Below, one piece after another: positions 54,578-63,885 of a DNA stretch of 64,000 nt. The stretch is taken from positions 10,626-74,625 of the forward strand of contig JBEEPK010000001.1 in assembly GCA_041191145.1 (NCBI GenBank). Reading direction: 5' to 3'. Numbering within the stretch: position 1 is the stretch's first letter; each line of letters begins with the position of its first letter. The notes under the pieces are model-generated. The model saw nothing but the letters and a program-made list of their open reading frames with translations, had not been told where the DNA came from and did not search any database. The DNA is from UBA961 sp041191145 (GTDB lineage Bacteria; Bacteroidota; Ignavibacteria; Kapaibacteriales; UBA961). Both the position numbers and the translations under genes were made by a program.

Positions 54578-55111
54578 TTATTTACTGTTTCTACGAATCT
54601 TGTCTAAGACTTTGAATGTTAAATCGAATTTATCATCCGCATAAAGCAAAGCTGGATTTACTTTATCCAAAATGAAATTGAATTTCTCATCTTTAGACAC
54701 TTCTTTGATTGTCAAGAGAATACGATCACGAATCGGAGTGAGAAAATTTTCTTGCAATCGGCGAATTTCACCTGTATTGCCGAATTTCTCTTCCTGATAT
54801 TGCATCATGCTCTGTTGAATTGCTTTCAATTGATCTTCTTCCTTCTTTTTTGCATCAGGAGTCATCATTGATTCTTGCTTTTTGTATTGCTCAAGCTTTC
54901 CTGTGAGATCCTTTTGCATAGCCACCAATGTGTCTTGGAATTTTGTAGCAATGTCTTTCAATTTTTTGTCGGCTTCTTGCGCTTCAGGTAATTGCTTTAA
55001 AATAACTTCGGTATCGACATATCCGATTTTTTGAGTTTGTGCATTCATTGAATTATTTGTGGCAATAAATGCGGAAATGAAACATGTGAGAATAACAAAT
55101 GAGTATTTCAT
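54578..55111 (-). CDS. OmpH/Skp-family periplasmic chaperone
   Basis: A 177-residue exported protein of normal Skp length: signal peptide (ends near SMNAQ), then KIGYVDTEVILKQLPEAQEADKKL, a coiled-coil arm, and FILDKVNPALLYADDKFDLTFKVL. Holds outer-membrane protein clients in the periplasm. It lies between bamA (31 bases) and the longer ompH paralogue (21 bases). The tandem bamA-ompH-ompH order is typical of Bacteroidota. Confidence 0.92.
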   Translation of the reverse strand: MKYSFVILTCFISAFIATNNSMNAQTQKIGYVDTEVILKQLPEAQEADKKLKDIATKFQDTLVAMQKDLTGKLEQYKKQESMMTPDAKKKEEDQLKAIQQSMMQYQEEKFGNTGEIRRLQENFLTPIRDRILLTIKEVSKDEKFNFILDKVNPALLYADDKFDLTFKVLDKIRRNSK

Positions 55112-55142
55112 AAATACATCCTATGTTGAAATTGAATAAAGT

Positions 55143-57506
55143 TTATCTTCCAAATTGAAAATGAAATTGCCAACCAGATCTTGGTCCTGTTGTTCCTTGA
55201 GGATCAAATCCATAACCATAATCAAAACCTAATAGTCCTATAGGATTGAGCAAAACCCGAACGCCAAGTCCTGCTGATCTCTTTAAATCGAATGGATCAG
55301 CGCTACGCAAATTCTCCCATACATTCCCTGCTTCAGCGAATGCAAGTAAATAAATTGGCATTGGATTAAGTGAAAGTGCAAAACGAGTTTCTATAACATG
55401 TCTTGTCATCACGCGACCTCCACCACTTGGTCCAATTGATCTATCAACATATCCTCTAAGTGGGGTGATGGCAAAACCACCAAGACCATTCCCACCCATG
55501 AAGAATAATTCATTGCCCAGAATATTTGTATCGCTCCTTATGCCGGCAACATACCCCATATCAGTACTCATATAAAGCACCAATCTTGGATTACCATCAA
55601 CACTTGCAAGAGGATGAAACATCTCTAGATTAAATGTATTTTTTAAATAATCAACCTTACCGATCCCAATCCCACCTGCAGCAAATGTTGAAGAATATGT
55701 AAATCTCGAACCGGAAGTCGGAAATATTGCATTATCTAAACTAATTCTTGATACAGATCCTGTCAAGCTAAGCTCACCACCATTGAATGCACGAAACACA
55801 CCCTGAGATGCAGTTTGTTCATTGTATTGAGCGCGAACGATTCCATCTACTCTAAAATAATCATCAGGCCAGCGCAATCTGCGACCAATATTGACGGATG
55901 CACCATAGCGCGTTAGATTGAACACGAAATTTTGTCTTATCGAATAGAGATTTACTCCCAATGTTGTGGGAGTATTATTGAGCCAAGGTTCTGTAAACCC
56001 AAGTTGAATGGTTTGATATCTGCTTTGTTGACCAAATTCTGCATTTATATTGAGAATTTGTCCACCACCACCACGCAATGGCTCAGAAAATGAGAAATTA
56101 TTCAATGTTATGCCAATAGAACCGGTCAAGCCGAATGTTCCCGCATATCCCATTGAAGCATTGAATGTATCTGTTGAGCGTTCTTCTACTCTGTAAAGCA
56201 CATCAACTTTAGTATTATCAACAGGTTTGATATCAGGTTTTAAAGCTTCAGGATTGAAATAGTTCAATACGCCAAGACCACGAACGCTTCGAATGATTGC
56301 TGAACGATTGAAATATTCTCCAGGCCTTGTGAATAGTTCTCTTCGAATGACTTTATCTTTAGTTTTTGTGTTGCCAACAATCTCAACTTTTCGAATAATA
56401 TAGCGGTCTCTTTCAAAAACTTTGACAACTATGTCAAGTGAATCCCCTTCGCCTTTTCTCTCTTCTTTGATTAAATTCGCTCCCAAGTATCCATTGTCCA
56501 GATACATCGATGCAACATCAGATTGATCTTCATTTCCAGAAAGATTTTTGTCAAATCTTTCTGCATCATAAGGTTCATTGAGAGTTATATTCAAACGACG
56601 GAACAAAATCTCTTGTGGATATACTGTATTCCCTTCAAATGTTACAGATCGTAAATGATATCTCTTCCCTTCAAAAATATCCACATGAACACTTACTTTT
56701 TGAATTTCGGGATAATAGATTATTGTATCCCTGACGATATCTGCATCTATGAAACCTTTGGATCTAAAAAATTGAAGTAATTTCTTTTTATCATCTTCAT
56801 ATTTCAACTTATCAAACTTGGAAGATGACCAAAATTTCCACCAAGTCTTTGTTTTAGTATCTTCGAATGCACCAACCAAATCGGATGAAGTGAGTAATTT
56901 ATTTCCCGAAAAAATGATGCTATCCACATAAAAATCTGCACCTTCTTCTATAGTCATTTCCAATCGAGCATATAATCCTGTATCAGTTGGAATAAGATTT
57001 GGAGTGATTTTGGCATACATCAAGCCTTCTTTCTCATAAAGAGCCTTTACAGCATCTTTGGCCAAATCAACTTCATATGCTGAAAGGATATCGCCTTTCA
57101 CTTTCGCTATGGCTTTTTCTATATCTTTTGAACTGACTTTATCATTGCCCTTGATTTCAAGCCAACTAAAGCGTTTAAATTCACTGACTTTTATAGTGAG
57201 GAAAACACCGCTTGCAGTTATTTTATCAATCACGATATCTATCGATTCGAACTGATTTCTCTGCCATAAATTCCTAATTGCCTCTTGTTGCTTCGGCCCG
57301 GGAATTTTCATTTCTTCGCCAACTTTCAAACCGGAAATAGTAATGATAGTCTGCGCATCTGCATAGGTATTTCCTTCAACTGAAACACCTGCAATGAGAT
57401 AAGACTTTGCTTGACCTTGTGCATAAATGGAAGTTTGTACAGGTATGATACATGCCGAAAGCATGAATATCAATAGAAAACACCATCTATTTCGTAAAAT
57501 GTGCAT
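55143..57506 (-). CDS. bamA: Outer-membrane protein assembly factor BamA
   Basis: A 787-residue Omp85 protein. A signal peptide is followed by five POTRA-type domains (about 35-440; for example YLIAGVSVEGNTYADAQTI, RYIIRKVEIVGNTKTKDKVI) and a 16-strand barrel with the GGG region, LTGSIGITLNNFSF and the RGY motif (PLRGYVDRS) matching the conserved VRGF/Y loop. BamA inserts barrel proteins into the outer membrane. I take ATG 57506; a GTG at 57518 overlapping the uppS stop (GTGA) is an equally plausible start and would add four residues. Confidence 0.95.
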   Translation of the reverse strand: MHILRNRWCFLLIFMLSACIIPVQTSIYAQGQAKSYLIAGVSVEGNTYADAQTIITISGLKVGEEMKIPGPKQQEAIRNLWQRNQFESIDIVIDKITASGVFLTIKVSEFKRFSWLEIKGNDKVSSKDIEKAIAKVKGDILSAYEVDLAKDAVKALYEKEGLMYAKITPNLIPTDTGLYARLEMTIEEGADFYVDSIIFSGNKLLTSSDLVGAFEDTKTKTWWKFWSSSKFDKLKYEDDKKKLLQFFRSKGFIDADIVRDTIIYYPEIQKVSVHVDIFEGKRYHLRSVTFEGNTVYPQEILFRRLNITLNEPYDAERFDKNLSGNEDQSDVASMYLDNGYLGANLIKEERKGEGDSLDIVVKVFERDRYIIRKVEIVGNTKTKDKVIRRELFTRPGEYFNRSAIIRSVRGLGVLNYFNPEALKPDIKPVDNTKVDVLYRVEERSTDTFNASMGYAGTFGLTGSIGITLNNFSFSEPLRGGGGQILNINAEFGQQSRYQTIQLGFTEPWLNNTPTTLGVNLYSIRQNFVFNLTRYGASVNIGRRLRWPDDYFRVDGIVRAQYNEQTASQGVFRAFNGGELSLTGSVSRISLDNAIFPTSGSRFTYSSTFAAGGIGIGKVDYLKNTFNLEMFHPLASVDGNPRLVLYMSTDMGYVAGIRSDTNILGNELFFMGGNGLGGFAITPLRGYVDRSIGPSGGGRVMTRHVIETRFALSLNPMPIYLLAFAEAGNVWENLRSADPFDLKRSAGLGVRVLLNPIGLLGFDYGYGFDPQGTTGPRSGWQFHFQFGR

Positions 57507-57514
57507 GCCCCTGA

Positions 57515-58363
57515 TCACCTGGAAGAAAATGATGAGATGATTCTTTGAAGGGGACCTTGTTGATTCTCCTTCTCATCCGATTCACGCAATTGCTGACCGG
57601 TTTTTCCAAAACGACGCTCTCTATTGAGAAAATCTTTCAAAGCACAGTATAAATCATCTCTTCTGAAGTCAGGCCAAAGCTGTTTGGTGATGTACATTTC
57701 AGAGTACGCAGATTCCCACAATAAGAAATTACTCAATCGCATTTCACCGGAAGTTCTGATCATCAGATCCGGGTCAGGCATTGAATCTGTCAATAAATAT
57801 TTTGAAAATTGCTCATCGGTGATGTCTTCGGGAGACAAATTCCCTCTACGAATATCAAGTGCAATCATTTGTACGGCACGAACAATATCCCATCTTCCGG
57901 AATAACTTAAGGCCAAAGTAAGTGTCAATCCAGTATTCTTGGAAGTGCGCTCAATTGCTTGATTGAGTATTGTTTGTACATTCTTGGGCAGGGCATTTAT
58001 CTTTCCGATTGCATGAAGCCGAACATTATTGGCATCAAGCTCATCAATCTCTTGCAAAAGATAAGTTTTGAGGAGTGACATCAATATTTGGACTTCCATT
58101 CTTGGTCTTTTCCAATTTTCCATGGAAAAAGCATACACAGTGAGGAAACCGATATTCAATTGCGAACATGCTTTCACAATATCACGAACACTCTCTATCC
58201 CCTGTTGATGTCCGGCAGCTCTTGGGAGATTTCTGTCCATTGCCCAACGTCCATTTCCATCCATGATGATGGCAATATGGCGTGGCAAAGCACCGGCCTC
58301 AATTAAAGAGGCTTGAAATTGTTTGTCCTCGGGGGATTGACTATCTATCCATTGATTGATCAT
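57515..58363 (-). CDS. uppS: Isoprenyl transferase (undecaprenyl diphosphate synthase)
   Basis: A 282-residue cis-prenyltransferase. Catalytic MDGNGRWA with D35, the H.GxxxxxxI segment, FSMENWKRP, and the C-terminal PDPDLMIRTSGEMRLSNFLLW are all present. It makes the C55 carrier lipid for peptidoglycan and O-antigen sugars. The frame extends to a TTG at 58447, which lies 44 bases after the predicted transcription start. I prefer ATG 58363 because the family core starts about 20 residues later and the extra N-terminus has no counterpart. First gene of the outer-membrane biogenesis operon. Confidence 0.94.
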   Translation of the reverse strand: MINQWIDSQSPEDKQFQASLIEAGALPRHIAIIMDGNGRWAMDRNLPRAAGHQQGIESVRDIVKACSQLNIGFLTVYAFSMENWKRPRMEVQILMSLLKTYLLQEIDELDANNVRLHAIGKINALPKNVQTILNQAIERTSKNTGLTLTLALSYSGRWDIVRAVQMIALDIRRGNLSPEDITDEQFSKYLLTDSMPDPDLMIRTSGEMRLSNFLLWESAYSEMYITKQLWPDFRRDDLYCALKDFLNRERRFGKTGQQLRESDEKENQQGPLQRIISSFSSR

Positions 58364-58497
58364 GCTATGCTCAATGTCATTCTTCGACAAAAACAAATGA
58401 TTGACACCCACTCGGTGTGCAAATTGAATACCAACATTTGGGATCAAAGAAACATAGGCAGTGATCTGATAGTCGCTTAGTGCGGTAAAAATCTTGG

Positions 58498-58527
58498 CAA
58501 AAATACTGTTATATGCTGAAAAAACAA
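58498..58527 (-). promoter_or_regulatory. Bacteroidota-type promoter of the uppS-bamA-lpx operon
   Basis: On the minus strand TTG (58527-58525), exactly 19 bases, then TATTTTTG (58505-58498). This fits the Bacteroidota housekeeping consensus (-33 TTG or TTTG, -7 TAnnTTTG) fully. Predicted transcription start is near 58491, giving a leader of about 128 bases before the ATG at 58363. Confidence 0.75.
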
Positions 58528-58569
58528 TAGTACTAGACGAAATTTAATTAATATCGCCATATTTTTTTC

Positions 58570-60090
58570 TCAAATGACACGAAAAAGGAGTAATGTCTTA
58601 TCATCAACCACATTTTTAGACTGTTCAACAGATTCTACGATTCCAACTTTACTCAATAATTCATGTGCGGAGAGTTCATCACTCCCAGAAATTTGAGACA
58701 ACTTCTCTTTCAAGAGTTCATTGTCATGCAGAGAAGAGTCCTGAACTCCATCTGTGTAAAGACATAGCATATCCCCACAATCAATTGGAAATAGCTCCGA
58801 TTCTATATTGTGTAATTCTTTCAATACACCAAGCACCATGCATCCTCTTTCCAAACCGATGATTGAGCCATTCGACCTTTTCAGCAATGGTGTTTCATGC
58901 CCTGCATTGATTGATATGAAAGAAGATCTATCAGCATTCATCTTTATGAAAATGCATGTCACGAAAATATCGGATGCGGTATGTTCATATATTAAATCAT
59001 TCATTTCTCGAATGATATCTTCGGGGAGCTTTTCTTGTTTGACTAGCAAAGTACATGCTGACTTTACCATAGACATTATCATTGCTGAACCTATACCCTT
59101 TCCGGAAACATCTGCCATGATCAAAGCAAGCGATCCATCAGGATATGGAATCACATCCATGTAATCGCCACCTATTTCCAAGCTTGGAATATGTATTCCC
59201 GATAGTTCGCAATGTGAATATTGTTTATCGAATGAAGGGAAAAGATTACTTTGAACAATAGCAGCAATTTCCATCTCTTTTTGCAATTTGGTCAGTTTCT
59301 GTTCCTCTGCATGCAATCTGGCTCTTTCAAGTGATACCGCAATGACCATACCCAGTATTGACACAAAGTATATATCATCATCTGAGTATGAACGCAAATT
59401 GGACTGAGGACCCAATATGAGGGCACCATGAGAATGCCCTCCATGAATCATTCCAATACAGGTGAATTCATCAATTATGGAATATTCAAGGTCCGTGTCT
59501 ATTTGAGAAAGGATAGATAGTTTCTTTTCATGAGATATTCCATTTGAAGAAATGAAATCTTTGGTTCCGTCTTTCCTATTCACCAAAACTCCATAGGTAC
59601 CTACCATAAGTTGTCCCATGAGAAATTGCCCACCAATATCTGCTATACCCTTTGGAGTTGATTGCAAAATGATATCCGAAAGCATCTCCATTATTGTTGT
59701 CATTAATAACGAAGTACGACCTAAATTTCGCGAACTATTGGATGCCATATTTCTATTTTTCATTGTACTCAACATGAGCGACGTTATAGCGTTCATGATT
59801 GATAACAATTGAATTTGTTCCGGATTCAAACCAAATGTAGAATAATGAATCTCCCCATGCAGATTGCCTCCATGATTCAGAAACATGACATCATATTCTC
59901 CACCGATTGAATGTCCTTTTTGAATAATGGAATGTAATCCGAAGTCCGAATCTCTCAATAGAACTTCAAATGCAAGTGTGGGATCAGCAGAACAAATTGT
60001 ATCTGCAAAGATGACACATGCTTCATATTCATCATTGGCTTTTGACAATTCATGTAGAAAATCAGGAAGAATAGACCGAAGGGAATTCAT
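58570..60090 (-). CDS. SpoIIE/RsbU-type protein serine phosphatase
   Basis: A 506-residue protein with an N-terminal GAF-like sensory half (about 1-260) and a C-terminal PP2C-type (SpoIIE) phosphatase domain beginning at MEIAAIVQSNLFP: GGDYMDVI, LIMADVSGKG, and CLYTDGVQDS carry the metal-binding aspartates. Such proteins dephosphorylate anti-sigma-factor antagonists in partner-switching systems. No STAS antagonist or anti-sigma kinase gene is in the window. It is preceded by the ybaK gene (47 bases) and the LuxR-type regulator. ATG 60090 is used; the longer frame starts with TTG. Confidence 0.87.
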   Translation of the reverse strand: MNSLRSILPDFLHELSKANDEYEACVIFADTICSADPTLAFEVLLRDSDFGLHSIIQKGHSIGGEYDVMFLNHGGNLHGEIHYSTFGLNPEQIQLLSIMNAITSLMLSTMKNRNMASNSSRNLGRTSLLMTTIMEMLSDIILQSTPKGIADIGGQFLMGQLMVGTYGVLVNRKDGTKDFISSNGISHEKKLSILSQIDTDLEYSIIDEFTCIGMIHGGHSHGALILGPQSNLRSYSDDDIYFVSILGMVIAVSLERARLHAEEQKLTKLQKEMEIAAIVQSNLFPSFDKQYSHCELSGIHIPSLEIGGDYMDVIPYPDGSLALIMADVSGKGIGSAMIMSMVKSACTLLVKQEKLPEDIIREMNDLIYEHTASDIFVTCIFIKMNADRSSFISINAGHETPLLKRSNGSIIGLERGCMVLGVLKELHNIESELFPIDCGDMLCLYTDGVQDSSLHDNELLKEKLSQISGSDELSAHELLSKVGIVESVEQSKNVVDDKTLLLFRVI

Positions 60091-60137
60091 GTTCTTGATT
60101 GATTGAATGCACAGAAACTTTATCAAATGTACAGTTT

Positions 60138-60614
60138 TCAGAGGAGATTGGAGACTGTGGCCTGAGATGCTGACTGAAGATCTTTGGGATGAATGAGTAT
60201 CTGCACACCCCTTTGTCCCGGACTGATACTAATCTTGTCAAATAGGAATGCGGTTTCTTCCAAAAATGTGGGAAAGTGTTTTTTCATTCCTATTGGGGAG
60301 CAACCACCGCGAATATACCCTGTGAGTGGATACAATTCATTGATTGGTAAAAGAGAGCATGCAGTGTTTCCAGTGGACTTTGCTACTTTTTTCAAAGAAA
60401 CTTCAGCATTACCAGGTACAATAATTACAAAAACGGCCAACACATCGCCCTTCAAAACCAAGGTTTTGAATACTTGTTCATGAGGCATATGTATTTTATC
60501 CGCTACACTTATTGCATCAAGTGCATCTTCTGACCAATCATATGTAAGCAATTCATATGATATATTCAATGAATCGAGTATTCTACAGCAATTGGTCTTT
60601 TTGGGTACACTCAT
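60138..60614 (-). CDS. ybaK: Cys-tRNA(Pro)/Cys-tRNA(Cys) deacylase YbaK/EbsC
   Basis: A 158-residue tRNA-editing domain protein. FKTLVLKGDVLAVFVIIVPGNAEVSLKKVAK includes the catalytic lysine region, and YIRGGCSPIGMKKHFP the conserved GGxSP loop (here GGCSP). The YbaK family hydrolyses mischarged Cys-tRNA(Pro). It starts four bases before the stop of the upstream TPR/LuxR gene (ATGA). Confidence 0.93.
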   Translation of the reverse strand: MSVPKKTNCCRILDSLNISYELLTYDWSEDALDAISVADKIHMPHEQVFKTLVLKGDVLAVFVIIVPGNAEVSLKKVAKSTGNTACSLLPINELYPLTGYIRGGCSPIGMKKHFPTFLEETAFLFDKISISPGQRGVQILIHPKDLQSASQATVSNLL

Positions 60615-62287
60615 GATTCAATGGCAGTCAAAAAACCATCTATTGTTTCCGAGGCTTGAAGTCCGGCTTTTCTTCGGATGTTCAAACGATGTGTTTCAAC
60701 GGTTCTTGTGGAAATATCCAAAAATGTTGCAATCTGATATGTAGAAAATCCACAACGAATAAGCATGCTCACTTCGGATTCTTTCATTGTGATTTCGGGA
60801 ATCAATATTTCCAATTTCGTTTGAAATCCGGAATATGTTTGATGGAATTCACTAAAAAACAGTTCTCTTTCTATGTCTGTACCAGATAAAGGCATGAGCA
60901 AGGTACTAATTTCTTTTAGAACTTTAGTTTTGGTACCATTCTGTTCCAAAATCTCCATTACTTTCGAACGCACCTCGCCATAGCGATTTAGTTCTTTCAT
61001 GATGGAAGAGGTTCTTTCCAATAATTTATTTCGTAAGTCCTTGGTTTCTCTACCCAATTCATGATTTTGTTTCTTTAATAGTTCATTTTCTTTTTGATGC
61101 AAAGAAGAAACATATTGTATTTCAAGATCTTTGATATTTCTTTGCGCCTCTTTTCCAAGTATTGCATGCTGCACTTGATATGATTCATGCAACATGGAAA
61201 AAGCTCTTTCCCATTGTTTTCTTTGCCTGAGCCAAAATCCCCAGTGTCTCAAAACCCAAACCCGTAACTGAAGAAAATCATACTTTTGAGTCATCAAATG
61301 TGCTTGTTGAAAATGATGTTCTATTTTACCATTCTTAGAAGATGCAGGCTGCATCTCCATATAGAGCCTGGCCAATTTATAATGTAAGGTTGCTTCATGA
61401 AGTGGAAATGGATACTTCTTATATAGTTTTCCTGCCTCATTAAATGACTCCAATGCTTGTTTATGCGATCCAATTTTCGAGAATGCCGATCCTGTAATGA
61501 CATGCATTCTCGATAAGTCATGATATGCTTTTCTTTTCTTTGCGATTCCAATGCAATCTTTTAAGATTTCTAATGCTTTCTCAGGACTTTTCTTTGTTTT
61601 CATCAATGAAATGGATGCGATATTTGACAAAGCTATGAGCTCTGTTCGCCAATTCTTCTCCATCCGTGAATTATTGATTGCTTCTAAAAGATATTGCTCG
61701 GCTTTTTCAAAATCCTGCACAGCAATATTAAAATTACCCATACCTAACTGTATCTGAGAATCAAGGAATGGTTCACCCGGCAATTCCAATTGAATATCTT
61801 TTGCTTTTTGAAGGTAATTCAAGCAATGATCATATTTATCGATTTTCTGAGCATGCTGTGCCAATGTCATCGCACACTTAAATGCATGAAGCAATTCTCC
61901 ATGAATCATAAATGTTTCTAGAGATTCACGCAAAATCCTTTCATCATCAGGTAAAATCTCAATATCAGATCGAAGTCTATAATGCTCTCTAGCCAAATGG
62001 GCATGCTGTATGGAATGATCTGTTTTGGCAACAATCCCCGCCATTTTCTCAAGCAAATCAAAAGCCTTTTCTCTTTGCATCATTCCATGAAGGATATTGC
62101 ACCTAATTCTCAATAAATCAAAGATGTATTGTGAAAATCTGTTCTCGCTGATCAATTCGCGAGAATGCATATCCTCATATTTGTGCTCAAGAGCAGTGAG
62201 GGATTTAATCACGGATGACATAGAATCCGTATATAATCGCCGCTCAACCCTGAGTATCTCTTCCCTTCCGGACAGTACTCTGTTCAT
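60611..62287 (-). CDS. TPR protein with C-terminal LuxR-type HTH
   Basis: A 558-residue cytoplasmic protein: TPR-like helices (about 60-400), a coiled-coil region (about 400-455), then a LuxR-type HTH at the C-terminus (ITMKESEVSMLIRCGFSTYQIATFLDISTRTVETHRLNIRRK). This is the Bacteroidota TPR/LuxR regulator architecture, usually responding to a partner protein or stress through the TPR array. It lacks an obvious membrane helix. The gene overlaps ybaK by four bases and precedes the SpoIIE-type phosphatase, so they may form one signalling unit. ATG 62287 preferred over the TTG at 62293. Confidence 0.85.
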   Translation of the reverse strand: MNRVLSGREEILRVERRLYTDSMSSVIKSLTALEHKYEDMHSRELISENRFSQYIFDLLRIRCNILHGMMQREKAFDLLEKMAGIVAKTDHSIQHAHLAREHYRLRSDIEILPDDERILRESLETFMIHGELLHAFKCAMTLAQHAQKIDKYDHCLNYLQKAKDIQLELPGEPFLDSQIQLGMGNFNIAVQDFEKAEQYLLEAINNSRMEKNWRTELIALSNIASISLMKTKKSPEKALEILKDCIGIAKKRKAYHDLSRMHVITGSAFSKIGSHKQALESFNEAGKLYKKYPFPLHEATLHYKLARLYMEMQPASSKNGKIEHHFQQAHLMTQKYDFLQLRVWVLRHWGFWLRQRKQWERAFSMLHESYQVQHAILGKEAQRNIKDLEIQYVSSLHQKENELLKKQNHELGRETKDLRNKLLERTSSIMKELNRYGEVRSKVMEILEQNGTKTKVLKEISTLLMPLSGTDIERELFFSEFHQTYSGFQTKLEILIPEITMKESEVSMLIRCGFSTYQIATFLDISTRTVETHRLNIRRKAGLQASETIDGFLTAIES

Positions 62288-62396
62288 ATACAACCAATTT
62301 ATTACATCCCGAAACGATAGCTGGAAGCCTTATGGCAATTGCACTTCCCTTTTGAGACAATTTACTTTTTTTTTTGAGATCATCATCTTAATAAGA

Positions 62397-62428
62397 TTGG
62401 GGAATTTATGGAATCTCATGTATGTTTG
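62397..62428 (+). promoter_or_regulatory. Bacteroidota-type promoter for the small membrane protein gene
   Basis: TTG at 62397-62399, 21 bases, then TATGTTTG at 62421-62428, an exact TAnnTTTG. The predicted start of transcription is about 29 bases before the ATG at 62464. This supports that start over an upstream in-frame ATG at 62422, which lies inside the -7 box. Confidence 0.65.
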
Positions 62429-62463
62429 CCAACCACATATCCATCATTTTCCGGAGTTTACAC

Positions 62464-62880
62464 ATGGATTTCCTTATAACATTGCATGGTCACAATCGCT
62501 GGCTCATGATCATATTCGCCTTATTTTCCATTTTTTCCATCATCAACAATATGCGAGATTCCGGGGAATACAAGAAATTCACCAAACTTGCCGGCTCCAT
62601 TTATGCTTATGCACTTGCAATCCAATTTGTGATCGGACTGATTCTCTTCTTCCCAAAAGGTAATGCTCTGGATTGGGACATGTCAGCCCTCAGAATACAG
62701 TTCGAACATGCGACAACTATGATTCTTGCTATTGCAATTGCACATTCCCCTGCTGCCTGGAAAAAGTTGGAAACGAGTAAAAGACTCCGTAATACATTAA
62801 TTGCCTATGTAGTTTCCATTCTTTTGATTTTTCTTGGCGTCATTCGCATCGGTGGTATGTCACTCTGGCTTGGATCCTGA
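62464..62880 (+). CDS. Small membrane protein with four helices, cytochrome-b-like histidines
   Basis: A 138-residue polytopic protein with four hydrophobic segments (about 9-27, 42-62, 78-98, 108-130). Conserved-looking histidines lie in LHGHNRW at the N-terminus and in FEHATTMILAIAIAH, a pattern found in small cytochrome-b-like or copper-resistance-like proteins of Bacteroidota. I cannot confirm heme or metal binding. GGAG lies about 7 bases before the ATG. Its end overlaps the end of the convergent arginase-family gene by 21 bases. Confidence 0.7.
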   Translation: MDFLITLHGHNRWLMIIFALFSIFSIINNMRDSGEYKKFTKLAGSIYAYALAIQFVIGLILFFPKGNALDWDMSALRIQFEHATTMILAIAIAHSPAAWKKLETSKRLRNTLIAYVVSILLIFLGVIRIGGMSLWLGS

Positions 62881-63831
62881 ATGATCGGCCAAACCTGAAA
62901 TATAGGTGGCAATCATTAAACTTGCCAATCTCGATGTTCTATCATCGATGTCATATGTTGGATTGACCTCTACAATATCTATCATTTGGCAACCATCAGC
63001 ACCTGCCCAATAGGCCATTTCGATGATTTCATCAGACGTAAAACCAATTGAGGCAGGAGCGCTCACACCTGGAGCAAATGCTGAACAAACAGAATCCATG
63101 TCAAAACTGACATAAGAACTCAAGCCTGTATCATGCATGGACCTGATCATTTCACGCAATTGCTGACCCGGATTGCCGATTGCTCGAATATGATCGTATG
63201 ATATAATTCTTCCACCATGAAACTCTACAAATTCACGATGATGTAAAGAAGCAGAGAATTTTTGCGTACCAAATTCCACGAATTCAGATGGTTTTCCATA
63301 CTCCAACATTTCTCGAAATGGCGTTCCCGAATGCGATAATCCATCTATCTTCACTCTGACATCCAGATGAGGATCAATATTGATAATACCTGTTTTTTCT
63401 GTCATGTCCAGAAATGCTTTGCAATTCGGATAGGCAATATCATGTCCACCACCGAGTATAATTGCCCTAGCACCCTTTTGTAGAATACGATGAAGAATTT
63501 CATAATGATCATTTCTGATATCTTCTAAATCTCTACCCTCGCAATCTATATTTCCTGCATCATAGATTGAACCAGGAAAATGTTGAATCCCAAAAACGGA
63601 CAATTTTCCCAAAAATTCACGAATCTTGAATGGCGCTGTTGAAGCTCCTGGCCTGCCACCATTTCTAGAAATTCCTATGTCCTGAGGAATACCCATCAAT
63701 ACAATATCATGTTCTTTCAAAATCTCAAATGATTTCAAAACCTGAATTTTGGAAGCGAATCTCTTGTCCTCCGGCTCGATGGGTGCTTTCATGGTTGACC
63801 ATTCATCATAGGGTATGATTTTTTCTATCAT
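62860..63831 (-). CDS. Arginase/formimidoylglutamase family ureohydrolase
   Basis: A 323-residue binuclear manganese ureohydrolase. Metal ligands are visible as H130 in GGGHD, D153/H155/D157 in DPHLD and D244/D246 in SFDMD. The DPHLDVR form is closer to formimidoylglutamase (HutG) than to arginase (DAHxD), but other his-degradation genes are absent, so HutG is only the best guess; agmatinase or guanidino-acid hydrolase remain possible. A GAGAGG ribosome binding site precedes the ATG. A -7 element on the minus strand lies about 55 bases upstream, back to back with that of dcd. Confidence 0.85.
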   Translation of the reverse strand: MIEKIIPYDEWSTMKAPIEPEDKRFASKIQVLKSFEILKEHDIVLMGIPQDIGISRNGGRPGASTAPFKIREFLGKLSVFGIQHFPGSIYDAGNIDCEGRDLEDIRNDHYEILHRILQKGARAIILGGGHDIAYPNCKAFLDMTEKTGIINIDPHLDVRVKIDGLSHSGTPFREMLEYGKPSEFVEFGTQKFSASLHHREFVEFHGGRIISYDHIRAIGNPGQQLREMIRSMHDTGLSSYVSFDMDSVCSAFAPGVSAPASIGFTSDEIIEMAYWAGADGCQMIDIVEVNPTYDIDDRTSRLASLMIATYISGLADHSGSKPE

Positions 63832-63870
63832 AGGTTCCTCTCTAGGGGTTCATCGCCAAGCGATTTTTTG

Positions 63871-63878
63871 TATTTTTG
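63871..63878 (+). promoter_or_regulatory. Candidate -7 element (TATTTTTG) for dcd
   Basis: Exact TAnnTTTG about 33 bases before the dcd ATG. The -33 region (TTC at 63849-63851 at 19-base spacing) is one base off TTG. Confidence 0.5.
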
Positions 63879-63885
63879 TCATCAC

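Noticed and set aside
57579..63170. Near-identical 18-base stretch (TTCACGCAATTGCTGACC) in uppS and the arginase-family gene
   Set aside because: In both genes it encodes the same GQQLRE peptide in frame; short chance coding similarity rather than a mobile or regulatory repeat.
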